Origin: Glycine soja
Taxonomy: Eukaryota; Streptophyta; Magnoliopsida; Fabales; Fabaceae
DNA: 64,000 nucleotides
Direction of reading: 5' to 3'
Assembly: GCF_004193775.1 (NCBI RefSeq)
Contig: NC_041018.1
Coordinates: 31,641,940 to 31,705,939 of the forward strand
How positions within the stretch are numbered: the first letter of the stretch is position 1; every line of letters starts with the position of its first letter. Made by a program: the position numbers and the translations under genes. The notes beneath the pieces were generated by a model. That model saw only the letters and a program-made list of their open reading frames with translations. It made no database searches and was not told the DNA's origin. This document shows positions 1 through 11,936 of the stretch, one piece after another.

Positions 1-427
1 AAGCCACGACCTTTTAGAAATTGGCAGGACTGGAAATGGCTCCCTAAAAACTCATGCCACGATGTAACTCCCACAAACCACGTGATGTGTCTTTAAGACA
101 TGTCATTTCATGAAGCAACACGTGTCAAGAAACAACGCACGTGCATAACCCATGCCTATTTTGGGTGAACCAAAATGCCTCTCCCAAACGTTGAGTCCAA
201 CGGTCAAAGACAGGGAACTTCCTCACAAGACATTCCAATACTTGACTCTACCTGAAGGGACATAAATCACGCTCACACTAAACAACCTGTCAACCATAGC
301 CTGGACAATGCTTGTCCAAGCTAGCAGGCTTGTCAAGCCTCCAGTTATTAAATTCATCAAGGTTACTACCCTCGACACTGAACAATCTTTTTCGCCAACA
401 GATTCGACTTAGAGCTTGGGGGGCTGG
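1..427 (+). mobile_element. 3' internal end of Tat-like Ty3/gypsy element X (truncated by window edge)
   Basis: Non-coding tail of an LTR retrotransposon. It aligns by eye over its whole length with 46273-46713, the internal 3' end of element Y: both share the CCACGACCTTT start, stretches about AACGTTTGGGAG and tracts leading to GAGCTTGGGGG. It ends in a purine-rich tract at 412-427 directly before an LTR start (TGTACTG), which fits a polypurine tract. The rest of X lies left of the window. No coding frame is supported here. Confidence 0.75.
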
Positions 428-470
428 TGTACTGTTCGGGGTCCACATATGACATGGTGAGTGACGCGAC
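428..470 (+). repeat. 3' LTR of element X, first part (before Athila insertion)
   Basis: Starts TGTACTGTTCGGG, matching the LTR starts of Y at 11461 and 46714. After 43 bases the sequence changes to the Athila LTR. The X LTR resumes at 10748. Confidence 0.75.
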
Positions 471-1603
471 TGATGTGTCATTATTTTCTTCTATTTCTTA
501 ACCTTTTTGTCACCATTTTAATTACTGATTAGCCTTAATTGTCAAATTAATTATGCAGTTTTATCATTTAGGCCTACTAGACTAATTTTGTGTTTTTAAT
601 TTAATTTCAGGAGAATTATAAGCAATTGGGCTTGAATCCAGAGTTGGGCTTGGACTTGAAGAGAGCAAACAATTTATTTTATCAAATCTTATCTTATCCA
701 GATTTTATCTCATCTAGATATTATTTCATCCAATCTTATCTTATCTTATCTAGATTTTATTTTATCAAATCTTATCTTATCTTGTCCAGATTTTATTTTA
801 TTTATGGGCTTGGACTTAAAACAGATTGGTAAGCTTTGGGGGCTGAGAACCTATATAACAGCACCAAGGGTTTAGTTTTAGGAGTTTTTCGTTTTTTGAA
901 GAGGAGAATAATTTTAGGTTTTGCAATTCCAGTTTTTACTGTTCATGCATACTATTCACGTAGCAATAAAATTCGTTTTCTGCTTCAATCTGCAATTTCA
1001 TTTTCTGCTTCAATTTGCAATTTCGTTTTCTACTGATTAATGGAAGGCTAAGTCTCCAGCGTTGTTTTTTCTTGAGGATCAAGCACAACTCTCTTTGAGG
1101 TTTTATTATTACTATTGAATTCTGATAAGTTTTTCCTCTTCACCAATTACTCTGTATTTGTTGCTATTAATCCTTGCATGCTTAGTGCTTGATTAATTGT
1201 CACTACGCTTAATTTACGTTCATGCTTAATGATCAGTTTCGTTCCCGATTGATTGGTGTATGTGTTGCTTGATCACATAATGACAACCTTATGTTAAATT
1301 GCGCTTAGTAATTTAATTTAGGGCTGGATTAAGTGGTTGAACTGATAAAGGATAAATTCTCGTAACCTAGGATAAGAGACTTGCTTGTGAATCAAGGGGA
1401 AACAACATGTTTTAATTATGTTATTTTCTAATTAAAATTTGCTCGTTGTTTAAATTACAAAAACAAACAACCCCCCCCCCAATTCGTTACTGTTTTATTA
1501 CTATTTGTTATGAGCATTTGGTTGACCATTGGGAGACGACCTAGGATCACTTCCTAGATACTGCATTTTTAATGTCTATTTGATTCGGGTACGACCTCGA
1601 TCA
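471..1603 (+). repeat. 5' LTR of Athila-type element
   Basis: 1133 bp with TG...CA ends. It contains a TCTTATC-rich block (680-800), a TATA motif at 851-858, and a 10-base C run near 1472. It differs from the 3' LTR by scattered substitutions and small indels, for example an extra copy of a TCTGCTTCAAT unit near 980-1030, so the insertion is not very recent. Confidence 0.85.
851..860 (+). promoter_or_regulatory. Putative TATA box of Athila LTR
   Basis: CTATATAACA, conserved in the 3' LTR at about 10008. It is followed by a GC-richer stretch and is the best core-promoter candidate in the LTR. Position and sequence only; no transcript evidence. Confidence 0.5.
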
Positions 1604-1607
1604 AATT

Positions 1608-1625
1608 TGGCACCATTGTCGGGGA
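1608..1625 (+). other. Primer-binding site of Athila-type element
   Basis: TGGCACCATTGTCGGGGA lies four bases after the 5' LTR end. It resembles the TGGCGCCGTTGCCGGGGA sites of Athila elements, which pair with the 3' end of tRNA-Asp (family knowledge), with three differences. Confidence 0.75.
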
Positions 1626-2406
1626 GCAGTGGTCCAAAGGTTCATAATAGTGTTTAGTTGTTTTGAGTGTAGCTCTGTTGTTTAGTGTAGTGAGTGTGTG
1701 TTGTTTTGTTTTGTGTAGTGTTCTGTATTGCATTTCAGTCGTGTCCCCTGTTCAGCGCTTCCCTGTTTCAATTGCTCACAAAATTGCGACTGATTTTGCA
1801 TAATGCTGATTTTTGTGTAATGTTGTGTACAATGATTAGCGACTGAACTAACGATCGATTTTTTAATTTAATTGGCGATTTTTGTTTTGATAGTTAGAGT
1901 TGTTATTGTTGGCTGATTTTTTGTGTGGTAGTTTCTTTTGGTCCATATTTTGTGTGAAAAATACCAGAAGCACTTGGTGTGGTTGAATTTGAGAAAGGCA
2001 AAAAATTTGGGAACTTGTTTTTAGCAAAACTTAAAACGGCCATAACTTTTGCTCCGGGTATCAGAATGACTATTATTATATATGCATTTGGGGTAGAAAA
2101 AAATTTCCCATATTGTGGCAACTCGTTTTAGCCGGTTGGGGTCTCCCAAACTCGAAAAATCAGTTGTTTACTAAGTTTTTTTTTTTATTTTTCAAGTATT
2201 ATTGTCCTATTTTTCTAAACTTTGCTTAAGTAGTTTTCATAGTTAGACTTTGAATTTTTGTTTGAAATCTTTTTGTGCTATCGTCTCATGATTTTAGGGT
2301 GTTGCTCACAAAATTTCAGCTCATTTGGATATCATTTGACTATATTTGTAGTTTTAACCCTCTTCTGGTGCTTGTTTGAGAACACATTATTTGCTGCATA
2401 TAGTGC

Positions 2407-3880
2407 ATGACTAGGGGCAATCCAGGTGATTTAACCCTTTGATCCTGAAATAGATAGAACCTTTCATAGATTAGTTAGGCATAGTGTGCATCCTGATCAT
2501 TCTGTGCATTTCAAGCATTATGAGCATTTTGAGCATTCTGAGTATTCTGTTGTTGGTGATTTTGAATATTCTGATTTTGAGCATTCAACTACTAATTTTC
2601 ATACTAAGAACATGGCTCAACCTCCACCTCGTGAGAGGACTCTTAGGGAGATGGCTGCACCTGATTTCACTTATGAAAGCTTGTGCATTCAATATCCTGA
2701 TGAGGGTGTTCCATATGTTCTCAAGACTGGACTAATACATTTGCTGCCCAAGTTTCAAGGTCTTGCAGGTGAAGATCCTCATAAGCATCTTAAGGAGTTC
2801 CATATTGTTTGTTTCACCATGAAGCCCCCTGATGTCCAGGAAGATCATATATTTTTAAAGGCTTTTCCTCATTCTCTAAAGGGAGTGGCAAAAGATTGGT
2901 TGTACTACCTTGCTCCCAGGTCCATTTTCAGTCGGGATGACCTTAAGAGGTTCTTGGAGAAATTCTTCCCTGCATCTAGGACCACTACCATCATAAAAGA
3001 CATTTTAGGCATCAGGCAACTTAGTGGAGAGAGCTTGTATGAGTACTGGGAAAGATTCAAGAAATTGTGTGCAAGCTGTCCTCACCACCAGATTTCTGAG
3101 CAACTCCTTCTTCAATATTTCTATGAGGGACTTAGCAACATGGAGAGGAGTATGATTGATCCTGCTAGTGGTGGAGCTCTTGGTGATATGACCCCTGCTG
3201 AGGCTAGGAATTTGATTGAGAAGATGGCTTCCAACTCCCAACAATTCAGTGTAAGAAATGATGCTATTGTCCTTAGAAGAGTCCATAAGGTAGCCACGGA
3301 TTCATCTTCATCTACTAAAAATAAAAAGCTTGAGGGAAAACTTGATGCCTTGGTCAACCTAGTAACTTAGCTTACCATGAATCAGAAATCTACACCTGTT
3401 GCAAGATTTTGTGGTCTATGTTCTTCTGCAGATCACCACACATATCTCTGTCCTTCTTTGCAGCAATCTGGAGTCAATGAGCAACCTAAAGCTTATGCTG
3501 CAAACATTTATAATAGACCTCCTCAGCAGCAAAATCAACATCAGCAGAATAATTATGACATTTCAAGCAACAGATACAATCCAGGTTGGAGGAATCATCC
3601 AAATCTGAGATGGACAAGTCCTCCACAACAACAACAACCTATCCCTCATTTCCAGAATGCTGCTAGTCTAAGCAAGCCATATGTTCCTCCTCTATTACAG
3701 TAGCAGCAACAGCAGCAATCACAACAAAGACAACAAGAAACTGAGGCTCCTCCTCAACCTTCCTTAGAAGAGTTAGTGAGGCAAATGGCCATCCAGAATA
3801 TGCAATTTCAGCAAGAGACAAGAGCCTTCATTCAAAGTCTGACAAATCAGATGGGGCAGATGGCTGCTTAGTTGAACCAA
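2407..3880 (+). pseudogene. Athila gag remnant
   Basis: Capsid-like gag region. The likely original start is the ATG at 2407 (MTRGNPGD). A one-base shift near 2437 moves the reading to the frame that stays open from 2438 to 3367. That frame has acidic/His-rich repeats (EHSEH-like) and then a retrotransposon gag domain with FPHSLKGVAKDWLYYL and ASRTTTIIKDI motifs. A stop (TAG) at 3368 interrupts it. The frame resumes at 3377-3703 with a CGLCSSADHHTYLCP zinc-knuckle-like segment and Gln/Asn-rich sequence, then stops again. The product would be the nucleocapsid/capsid protein. Clearly broken. Confidence 0.8.
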
Positions 3881-4175
3881 ACTCAATCCCAAAATTCTGA
3901 CAAATTGCCTTCACAAACTGTGCAGAATCCGAAAAATATGAGTGCCATCACCTTGAGGTTTGGCAACCAAATTCAAGTGCCTCCACCAGTAGCAGCACCT
4001 GCACCAACCTGTCAAGCTTCAATCTACAACTGAAAAAGAGGATGAGATAGTTTCACAAAAGAGAAAGCTTCCTAACAAAAATTTTCATGCAGGTGGACCT
4101 TCTTCTAGTAATTCTGACTTACAGCAGCCTCCTATCCCTCTTCCATTCTCACCTAGAGCTATTCCAAACAAAAAG

Positions 4176-5285
4176 ATGGAAGAAGCGAAAAAAGAGATCT
4201 TGGAGACCTTCAAAAAAGTAGAGGTGAACATACCTCTGTTAGATGTCATCAAGCAAATTCCAAGATATGCCAAGTTTCTAAAGGAGCTGTGCACCCACAA
4301 AAGGAAGCTCAAAGGTAATGAAAGGATTAGCATGGGCAGAAATGTGTCAGCATTGATAGGTAAATTTGTTCCTCACATTCCTGAGAAATGTAAGGACCCA
4401 AGTACTTTCTGTATACCTTGCATTATTGGGAACAATAAATTTAAGAATGCCATGCTAGATCTAGGAGCATCAGTTAGTGTCATGCCTCTGTCCATTTTCA
4501 ATTTTTTATCTCTTGGACCTTTGCAATCTACAGATGTGGTGATTCATTTGGCAAATAGAAGTGTTGCTTACCCCGCAGGTTTCATAGAGGATGTGCTGGT
4601 TCAGGTTGGTGAACTTATTTTTCCTGTTGATTTTTATGTTCTTAATATGGAAGAGGGATTTTACCATGGTTCAGTTCCAATTATTTTAGGCAGGCCATTT
4701 ATGAAAACAGCCCGAACCAAGATAGATGTTTATGCTGGCACATTGTCTATGGAATTTGGTGATATTGTTGTTCATTTTAACATTCTTGATGCCATGAAAC
4801 ATCCATCTGAGGATCATTCTGTTTTTCGTGCTGAGATAATTGATCAGATTGTTGATGATTATATGTTTGATTTTGATTCTGTTGTTCATGGTAGGAAACA
4901 TCCATTTTTATCTGATTTGCATACTTGTCATTCCTTATGCATTGAATCTGAATCTGAGTTTGAATTTGATCATGTGTCTGACTTTTATGCTGAGAGTGAA
5001 TTTGAATTTAAGTCTAGTGTTATACCTCTTGATGTCGATTTTTTAGAGTTAGAATGCACTAACCATGTTGCAGGCAATACATATACTTATGACTTGCTTT
5101 ATGAGGTACAGGCTGAGGAACCTTCTTCTTCTCCTACCCTGGTTCCTCCCACTGTTCAGCCACCACCCACACCAGAGTTGAAGCCCTTACCAGCAACCCT
5201 CAAATATGCTTACTTGGAGGACAAGGAAAAATTTCCAATGATCATCTTTGCCTCCCTTGCTGCTGAGCAAGAGGAAAAGTTGTAG
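4176..5285 (+). pseudogene. Athila protease and linker region (gag-pol part)
   Basis: A 369-codon open stretch. Around residues 90-110 it has MLDLGASVSVMPLSIF, the Athila-type aspartic protease site (DLGAS in place of DTGAS), followed by a GRPFMKTA element typical of the retropepsin C-terminal part. The remainder is an acidic, Phe/Glu-rich and Pro-rich linker to the reverse transcriptase. It ends in a TAG at 5283. Upstream bases 3880-4175 read as degraded linker in other frames. Normally it would cleave the gag-pol polyprotein. Confidence 0.75.
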
Positions 5286-5288
5286 CTA

Positions 5289-6326
5289 GTGCTCAAGAAG
5301 CACAAGAAAGCCATTGGATGGACTTTAGCAGACATTCCTGGTATTACCCCATCTTCCTGCATGCATAGGATACTTTTAGAGGATGGAGCTAAGCCAGTGA
5401 GGCAGCCACATCGGCGACTCAACCCCGTCATTCTGGATGTGGTGAAAAAGGAGGTGACCAAGCTCTTACAAGCTGGAATCATCTACCTCATTTCTGACAG
5501 CCAATGGGTGAGTCCAATCCAAGTGATTCCTAAGAAGACAGGCCTCACAGTAATTAAGAATGAAAGGGATGAACTTATCCCCACAAGAATGCAGAACAGT
5601 TGGCGAGTCTGCATTGATTATAGGAGGCTGAACCAGGTAACCAGACAAGATCATTTTCCCCTGCCATTCATTGATCAAATGCTTGAGCGCTTGGCAAGTA
5701 AGTCTCATTACTGTTTTCTTGATGGTTTTTCTGGTTATTTACAAATTCATATTGCTCCTGAGGATCAAGAAAAGACATTCACCTGTCCCTTTGGCACTTT
5801 TGCCTATAGGAGAATGCCCTTTGGCCTATGCAACGCCCCTGGTACCTTCCAGTGGTGTATGCTTAGCATTTTCAGTGATTTTTTAGAGACTTGCATAGAG
5901 GTGTTTATGGATGATTTTACTGTTTATGGATCCTATTTTGATGCATGTTTGGATAGTCTGGATAGAGTTCTTAATAGATGCATTGAAACTAACCTTGTGC
6001 TGAATTTTGAAAAATGTCACTTCATGGTAGAACAAGGTATAGTTTTAAGGCATATCATTTCGAATAGGGGCATAGAGGTAGACCCTTCAAAAATATATGT
6101 TATTTCACAATTTCCTTACCCTTTTTGCATGCGAGAGGTTTGTTCTTTTCTTGGTCATGCAGGGTTTTATAGGTGCTTTATCAAGGATTTTAACAAAGTG
6201 GCCCTTCCACTATCCAATCTGCTGCAAAAGGAGGTGGATTTTGATTTTGATGACCAATGCAAAGAGGCTTTTGATTACCTCGACCGTGCGGTGACTACCA
6301 CCCCTATCATTCAGGCACCTGATTAG
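5289..6326 (+). pseudogene. Athila reverse transcriptase
   Basis: 345-codon open stretch directly after the protease part, in the same order as functional Athila pol. Motifs: SQWVSPIQVIPKK, WRVCIDYRRLNQVT, FLDGFSGYLQIHIAP, MPFGLCNAPGTFQ and the catalytic box VFMDDFTVYG (about residue 210). Connection-domain sequence GFYRCFIKDFNKVALPL follows. A TAG at 6324 cuts it from RNase H. The catalytic residues are present, but flanking stops prevent a full polyprotein. Confidence 0.88.
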
Positions 6327-6344
6327 ACAACCCTATTTGAGCTA

Positions 6345-6665
6345 ATGTGCGATGCATCCAATTACGCATTGGGGGTTGTCCTTGCTCAAAAGATTGATAA
6401 GCTGCCTCGAGTGATCTACTACGCTTCCAGAACTTTGGATGTTGCTCAAGCAAATTACACTACCACAGAGAAGGAGTTATTAGCGATAGTTTTTCCTCTT
6501 GAGAAATTTCGTTCATATTTACTTGGTACTCGTATTATTGTTTATACTGACCATGTAGCTCTGAAGTACCTGTTGAAGAAGGCTGAATCAAAGCCTAGAT
6601 TGATCAGGTGGATGCTTTGGCTCCAAGAGTTTGATTTAGAGATTCGTGATCGGAGCGGTGCATAG
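6345..6665 (+). pseudogene. Athila RNase H
   Basis: Begins at the [15 protein letters not shown] motif with the first catalytic Asp, then [19 protein letters not shown] sequence (here [15 protein letters not shown]) and [12 protein letters not shown] with a second catalytic Asp. It ends RSGA followed by a TAG where Athila proteins normally read -NQVADHLSR; the read resumes at AEHLSRIE in the next segment. A conventional Ty3 RNase H broken by one stop. Confidence 0.85.
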
Positions 6666-6671
6666 AACCTC

Positions 6672-8063
6672 GTGGCTGAACATCTGAGTAGGATTGAGCG
6701 TGTGTCTGAGGACTCACCCATTCAAGATGATTTTCCGAATGACCATTTGTACATTTTGTATAGTATTTATGATTCCTTCCCCACTCCCTGGTTTGCGAAT
6801 ATTGTGAATTATTTGGTTGCTTCTATTTTTCCTCCCTTAGCATCTAAAGCTCAAAATGATAAAATTAATAGTGATGCTAAGCATTATATTTGGGATGACC
6901 CCTATTTGTGGAAGTTGTGTAGTGACCAGGTTATTAGGAGATGCATTCCAGACCACAAGATTGACTCAGTCCTACAATTCTGTCATTCTTCCACACCAGG
7001 TGGTCATCTTGGCATATAGAGGACAGCTTGCAAGGTGCTTGACTACGGTCTCTATTGGCTCACCATCTTCAAGGATGTGTAGAGAATCTGTAGCACTTAT
7101 GAGCCTTGTCAGAAAACAGGCGGCTCACCTTCATGGAGACAACAAATTCCTCAACAACCCATGTTATTCTGTGAGGTGTTTGATGTCTGGGGTATAGATT
7201 TAATGGGGCCTTTCCTTGTCTCTTTTGGTTTTGTTTATATTCTCCTTGCTGTTGATTATGTTTCAAAATGGGTGGAAGCCAAACCCACCAGAACTAACGA
7301 TGCTAAGGTCGTAGTGGATTTTGTTAGATCTAATCTGTTTTGTAGGTTTGGAGTCCCTAGAGCCATCGTTAGTGATCAAGGCACCCATTTTTGTCACAGA
7401 TCCATGTATGCCTTACTCAGAAAGTATGGAGTCGTGCACAAAATTTCCACACCATACCACCCCTAAACTAATGGGCAGACTGAGATTTCAAATAGGGAGA
7501 TAAAAAGAATCTTGGAGAAGATTGTGCAGCCGAACAGAAAGGATTGGAGCACCAGGCTAGATGATGCTCTTTGGGCGCATAGGACTGCCTACAAAGCACC
7601 CATAGGAATGTCTCCTTATCGGGTTGTCTTTGGCAAGGCATGTCATCTTCCTGTAGAGATAGAGCATACAGCCTACTGGGCTGTAAAGACCTGCAACTTC
7701 TCTATTGATCAGGCTGGAGAGGAAAGGAAGTTGCAACTAAGTGAGCTAGATGAGATCCAGTTAGAAGCCTATGAGAATTCCAAATTCTACAAGGAGAAGA
7801 CGAAGAAGTTCCATGACAACTTGATAGCTAAGAAGGACTTCGTGGTTGGACATAAAGTTTTATTGTATAACTCTAGGCTCAGACTCATGAGTGGTAAGTT
7901 GAGGTCAAGGTGGATTGGCCCTTTTGTGGTGACTAATGTTTTTTCTTATGGTACAGTTGAGGTCAATGGACACCGGCTGAAACCATTCCTCACAAATCGC
8001 TGCTTAGTGGATGTAGTGGTGGAGGAGACCTCCTTACTTCACCCTACTTCTCTTCCGCCATGA
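6672..8063 (+). pseudogene. Athila integrase
   Basis: Several open segments. 6672-7019 has an H...H zinc-finger part ending CHSSTPGGHLGI. 7161-7466 has the catalytic core, with GIDLMGPF (first Asp) and AIVSDQGTHF (second Asp). After a stop at 7464 the core resumes at 7467-8063, with the TNGQTE-like Glu region near 7470 and C-terminal sequence [17 protein letters not shown]. The frame changes near 7019-7160 and one stop lies between the second Asp and the Glu. Integrase would insert the element's cDNA into DNA; this copy is inactive as read. Confidence 0.83.
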
Positions 8064-8920
8064 CTAAGGGATTTTTCTTTTTCTGTCTCCTTCTTTACTT
8101 TTATTGCACTTGTCCAATTTTATTGATTGTTTTGATTGCTCTTGATCTTGTGATTGTGCTACATTGAGGATAATGTGTTGTTTAAGTGTGGGGGGAGGGG
8201 GGAGATTGTTCTTTAATTTTGTTGATTCTGTTGGGTATTCTAGTTTAATTTTATTAGGCTTTTCTAGGTTAATTTTGTTATTTTGGTTTTATGTTTTGTG
8301 TACAACATTGCATGTTTCTCTTTGAATTTTGGGTTATGTACAGGTAATGGGTAATTGTTTTTGAAATAGGAGTTTCTTGGCATTTTGTGAATTGAAACCC
8401 TTGTTTTTCTCTACATGTTAAGTTAGTTTTGAAAATTCGAATTGAAAGTGATAGATTTACCCTTGGTGAGAATTTGAGCCATCATCATCTATTTTATTCG
8501 GTGTGTTTTGCCCCATTGATTGCTTGCACAATAGCCTTGGCTTGACTCTTGTTGATACTTCTTGCTTCACATGCATGTTGGGAGATGATTTAGGCATTTT
8601 GTTCTTATAAGCCTCTAGCCAAATGAGCCTACCTTGAATTAATTCCTTTGATAGCCCCTTTGAGCCTATGTTCCCCTTTCTTTGTTTTGAAGCTCATTAC
8701 AAGCCTTAAGTGAAAAACCATGATTTCACCCTACCCTTAAGGAATTTAGGAGCTTTGGAATTGTTTTCGGAATAAGTGTGAGGGGGGGTATGTTTCATTG
8801 GATGATATGTTTTTGTTGGCCATGCTTGATGATGTATTTTGGTCATGCTTGATGTATATACATATATTTCCTAATTGTTGCTTTATTTTTCAAATGCTTT
8901 CAATTGCTACTGTTCATGTT

Positions 8921-8992
<72 letters not shown>

Positions 8993-9610
8993 CAGAAAAA
9001 GAATGAAGTTGAATAAATGAGGTCTTGGTTTGAAGACTTGGATTGGTTTGAGGACTTGGTTAATTTTGTTTTGGGTTTACTTTTTAAAGCTTAATTTGTA
9101 ATTTTGGTTTTGGGGTTGACTACTTTTTCTTACTTCCCACTTATTCCTCATTGCTCCTCTATTCCTTTGGGTTTTAGCTACTATCCCATACTTTCCTCTA
9201 CCTTGTCCTTGGCCCCATTACAACCTTAAAAGACCTTTTGATCCTCATGTGCATGTGTTTGTGATGTGGTTGTCAATTTTAGAGTCTTGCCAAGTCTATG
9301 TGGTGTTTGTTTTCATGGGTGCTCTGAGAGTAAACAATAGCCTAGACACTTGAGAGATAGAGTGCATATCTTGTGAGGCTTTATCACTTTTCATTCTTGA
9401 GCTGATTGACTATCTTGCCATGTTTCAGATGCTTGGATGATTTTCATGACGGCCTTGATTCTTTAACTCTTTGGGTGTTGGATGTTACCCATTCTTTTCA
9501 TTCCTTGAGATTCATTGAGAAATATATAATTGTTTTTGTGTCTGTTTGTTTCTCTTTAATGTCTCTGGATTTGTTCCTTGCTTTGCCTTTTGATTTTGCC
9601 TAGGAGTGCA
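8064..9610 (+). other. Athila 3' non-coding region
   Basis: About 1.5 kb between integrase and the polypurine tract with no supported gene. It holds G-rich runs of the form AAGTGTG(n)GGGGG at 8184-8203 and 8775-8790, which echo the true polypurine tract, and a TA microsatellite. An env-like ORF, found in some Athila relatives, is absent. Confidence 0.65.
8925..8990. repeat. (TA)n microsatellite
   Basis: About 33 TA units. Apparent YIYIYI open frames over it are artefacts of the repeat. Confidence 0.97.
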
Positions 9611-9614
9611 AAAG

Positions 9615-9631
9615 GCTAAGTGTGGGGGATT
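9615..9631 (+). other. Polypurine tract of Athila-type element
   Basis: GCTAAGTGTGGGGGATT immediately precedes the 3' LTR start (TGATGTG). It would prime plus-strand DNA synthesis in a live element. Confidence 0.8.
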
Positions 9632-10747
9632 TGATGTGTCATTATTTTCTCCTATTTCTTAACCCTTTTTGTCACCATTTTAATTACTGATTAGCCTTAA
9701 TTGTCAAATTAATTATGCAGTTTTATCATTTGGGCCTACTGGACTAATTTTGTGTTTTTAATTTAATTTCAGGAGAATTATAAGCAATTGGGCTTGAATC
9801 CGGAGTTGGGCTTGGACTTGAAGAGAGTAGACAATTTTATTTTATCAAATCTTATCTTATCCAGATTTTATCTCATCTAGATATTATTTCATCCAATCTA
9901 ATCTTATGTAGATTTTATTTTATCAAATCTTATCTTATCTTGTCCAGATTTTATTTTATTTATGGGCTTGGACTTAAAACAGATTGGTAAGCTTTGGGGG
10001 CTGAGAACCTATATAACAGCACCAAGGGTTTAGTTTTAGGAGTTTTTCATTTTTTTGAAGAAGAGAATAATTTTAGGTTTTGCAATTCCAGTTTTTACTG
10101 TTCATGCATACTATTCACGTAGCAATAAAATTCATTTTTTGCTTCAATATGCAATTTCATTTTTTACTGATTAATGGAAGGCTAAGTCTCTAGCGTTGTT
10201 TTCTCTTGAGAATCAAGCACAACTCTCTTTGAGGTTTCATTATTACTATTGAATTCTGATCAGTTTTTCCTCTTCACCAATTACTCTGTATTTGTTGCTA
10301 TTAATCCATGCATGCTTAGTGCTTGATTAATTGTCTCTGTGCTTAATTTACGTTCATGTTTAATGATCAGTTTCGTTCATGATTAATTGGTGTATGTGTT
10401 GCCTAATCACATAATGACAACCTTATGTTAAATTTCACTTAGTAATTTAATTTAGGGTTGGATTAAGTGGTTGAACTGATAAAGGATAAATTCTTGTAAC
10501 CTAGGATAAGAGACTTGCTTGTGAATCAAGGGGAAACAACATGTTTTAATTCTGTTATTTTCTAATTAAAATTTGCTCGCTGTTTAAATTACAAAAACAA
10601 ACAACCCCCCCCCCCCCAATTTGTTATTGTTTTATTACTATCTGTTATGAACGTTTGGTTGACCATTGCTCGTTGGGAGACGACCTAGGATCACTTCCTA
10701 GATACTGCATTTTTAATGTTTATTTGATTCGGGTACGACCTCGATCA
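9632..10747 (+). repeat. 3' LTR of Athila-type element
   Basis: 1116 bp, same ends as the 5' LTR. It carries the TATA motif near 10008 and a longer C run near 10603. Confidence 0.85.
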
Positions 10748-11217
10748 AACATTGAGCAGTCCTCGTCAACCCTTCATCATAGTTAGCTCTAGACCCTGAG
10801 CAAGGATATTTCTTAAGATAGTCAACCATAGCGCTGCACAGTTAGGCAGTTAGGCCGTGATGATTCTGATACGCGAGCATCTACATGTCAAGGTAGTTAT
10901 TCTGTTACGAAGTTGTTACAATGCAGTTACACCTGACTAACAAGGTTGTTACGTTGTTGCAACAACCCCCCAAGCAACGATCTAAGGTTTCCACCTATCA
11001 TTATAAATAACCAAGTTCTATGTTCACTTTAACTCACCTTTTTACTCATGTATTGCTCACTCAAACACTCACTTGAGCATCGAAGTCCCATTTGTAGGTA
11101 CCTTCCTCATTCCTCAAACAGAGGATATCGGCGAATTCACTACCACAAAGATCACCAGAGTCCACTCTGACAGCGGTCAACTCTGACATCAGACCAACTC
11201 CAAATTTTGACAAGTTA
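10748..11217 (+). repeat. 3' LTR of element X, remainder
   Basis: Continues the LTR begun at 428. It aligns with Y's LTRs (shared GTTGTTAC blocks, TATAAATAACCA at about 11002, CTCACTCAAACACT, GAGCATCG, CTGACATCAGA) but is clearly more diverged, and the terminal TACA is degraded. Its end lies about 80 bp upstream of the peroxidase signal-peptide remnant, so X inserted in the promoter/5' region of that gene. Confidence 0.7.
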
Positions 11218-11295
11218 GGAGGCAATCATTATACCAAATGTAATAATTCAAACACTAGAACTAGAAAGTGAAAATAAGTTCCTAGATCCACATTT

Positions 11296-11449
11296 TCGAT
11301 ACTAACTTGTTTCTTCTGCTGCTAATAGTTGGTTTTCATACTCAACTTAGACTTGACTATTATAGAAACATGTCCAAATGTTGAATCAAACATTTGTGAC
11401 AGCTCCTACTACACTTAGGTTCTTCTTCCATGGTTGTCCAATTGTTAGG
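11296..11449 (+). pseudogene. Class III peroxidase pseudogene, exon 1
   Basis: Hydrophobic signal-peptide-like run (TNLFLLLLIVGF) followed by DYYRN, then CPNVES and TAPTTLRFFFHGC in shifted frames. This is the N-terminal pattern of secreted plant peroxidases (YY..TCP.VES...LRLFFHDCFV). There is no ATG in frame, a frameshift before CPNVE, and a deletion of roughly a dozen residues after VES. The Ca-binding Asp of FHDCF is Gly here. The exon ends GTTAGG before a GT. Eleven bases later Y is inserted, so the next exon is 35.8 kb away at 47297. Functional members oxidise phenolics with H2O2 in the cell wall or vacuole. Confidence 0.72.
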
Positions 11450-11460
11450 GTCAACATAGT

Positions 11461-11936
11461 TGTACTGTCCGGGATCCACAAATGACATGACAAGTGATGC
11501 AGCATTAAAGTACACACGTCAACCTTCCTCATCAGCCCTAGATCTAGAATGCTGATGCTACCCACTCAGCAACCAGGTGATTGGGTCATTAAGATTCCGA
11601 TATATGAGAATCTTAATGATAAGGTTCTTACTCTGTTATCAAGTTGTTACAAGGTAGTTACACATAAGCAAAGTTGTTATATTGTTGTAACGATCCCAAT
11701 AATTAAGAACCCAAGGCTTCCATCTGATGCTATAAATAACCAGGTTCTACACTCAATTTTTCATTCATTATCAACTCACTCAAACACTTACTTGAGCATT
11801 GGAGTCCCTTTTGCAGGTACCCTATCCCATTCCTCAAACGGATGATACCTGGGAGTTTGACGTTGGAGATTGTCGGAGTCCATTCCAACGACAGTCAATC
11901 CTGACATCAGATCGGCTCTAGATTTTGGTAAGTACA
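11461..11936 (+). repeat. 5' LTR of element Y
   Basis: 476 bp from TGTACTGTCC to GGTAAGTACA, with a TATAAATAAC motif at 11731-11740. The partner LTR is 46714-47192. Confidence 0.88.

Larger units (their letters stand above)
471..10747 (+). mobile_element. Athila-type Ty3/gypsy retrotransposon, two LTRs, decayed gag-pol
   Basis: About 10.3 kb bounded by two LTRs (471-1603 and 9632-10747) that begin TGATGTGTCATT and end CCTCGATCA. Order is LTR, primer-binding site, gag, protease, reverse transcriptase, RNase H, integrase, about 1.5 kb of non-coding DNA, polypurine tract, LTR. The element sits in the LTR of X. No clean 5-bp target duplication is visible: GCGAC on the left, AACAT on the right. 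Coding regions carry several stops and a frameshift, so it is non-autonomous now. Assignment to Athila rests on the gag and RT sequence style and the TGGCACCATTGTCGGGGA primer site, recalled as resembling the Asp-tRNA type of that lineage. No env-like ORF is seen after integrase. Confidence 0.85.

Noticed and set aside
8798..8992. Open frames ending in Tyr-Ile repeats over TA tracts, here and at 18709-19042
   Set aside because: Pure microsatellite translation, no domain.
8064..9631. env-like gene of the Athila element
   Set aside because: No frame of useful length or membrane-protein character found.
466..10752. Target duplication for the Athila element
   Set aside because: GCGAC and AACAT do not match; shifting the LTR edge gives only a partial match, so none is claimed.
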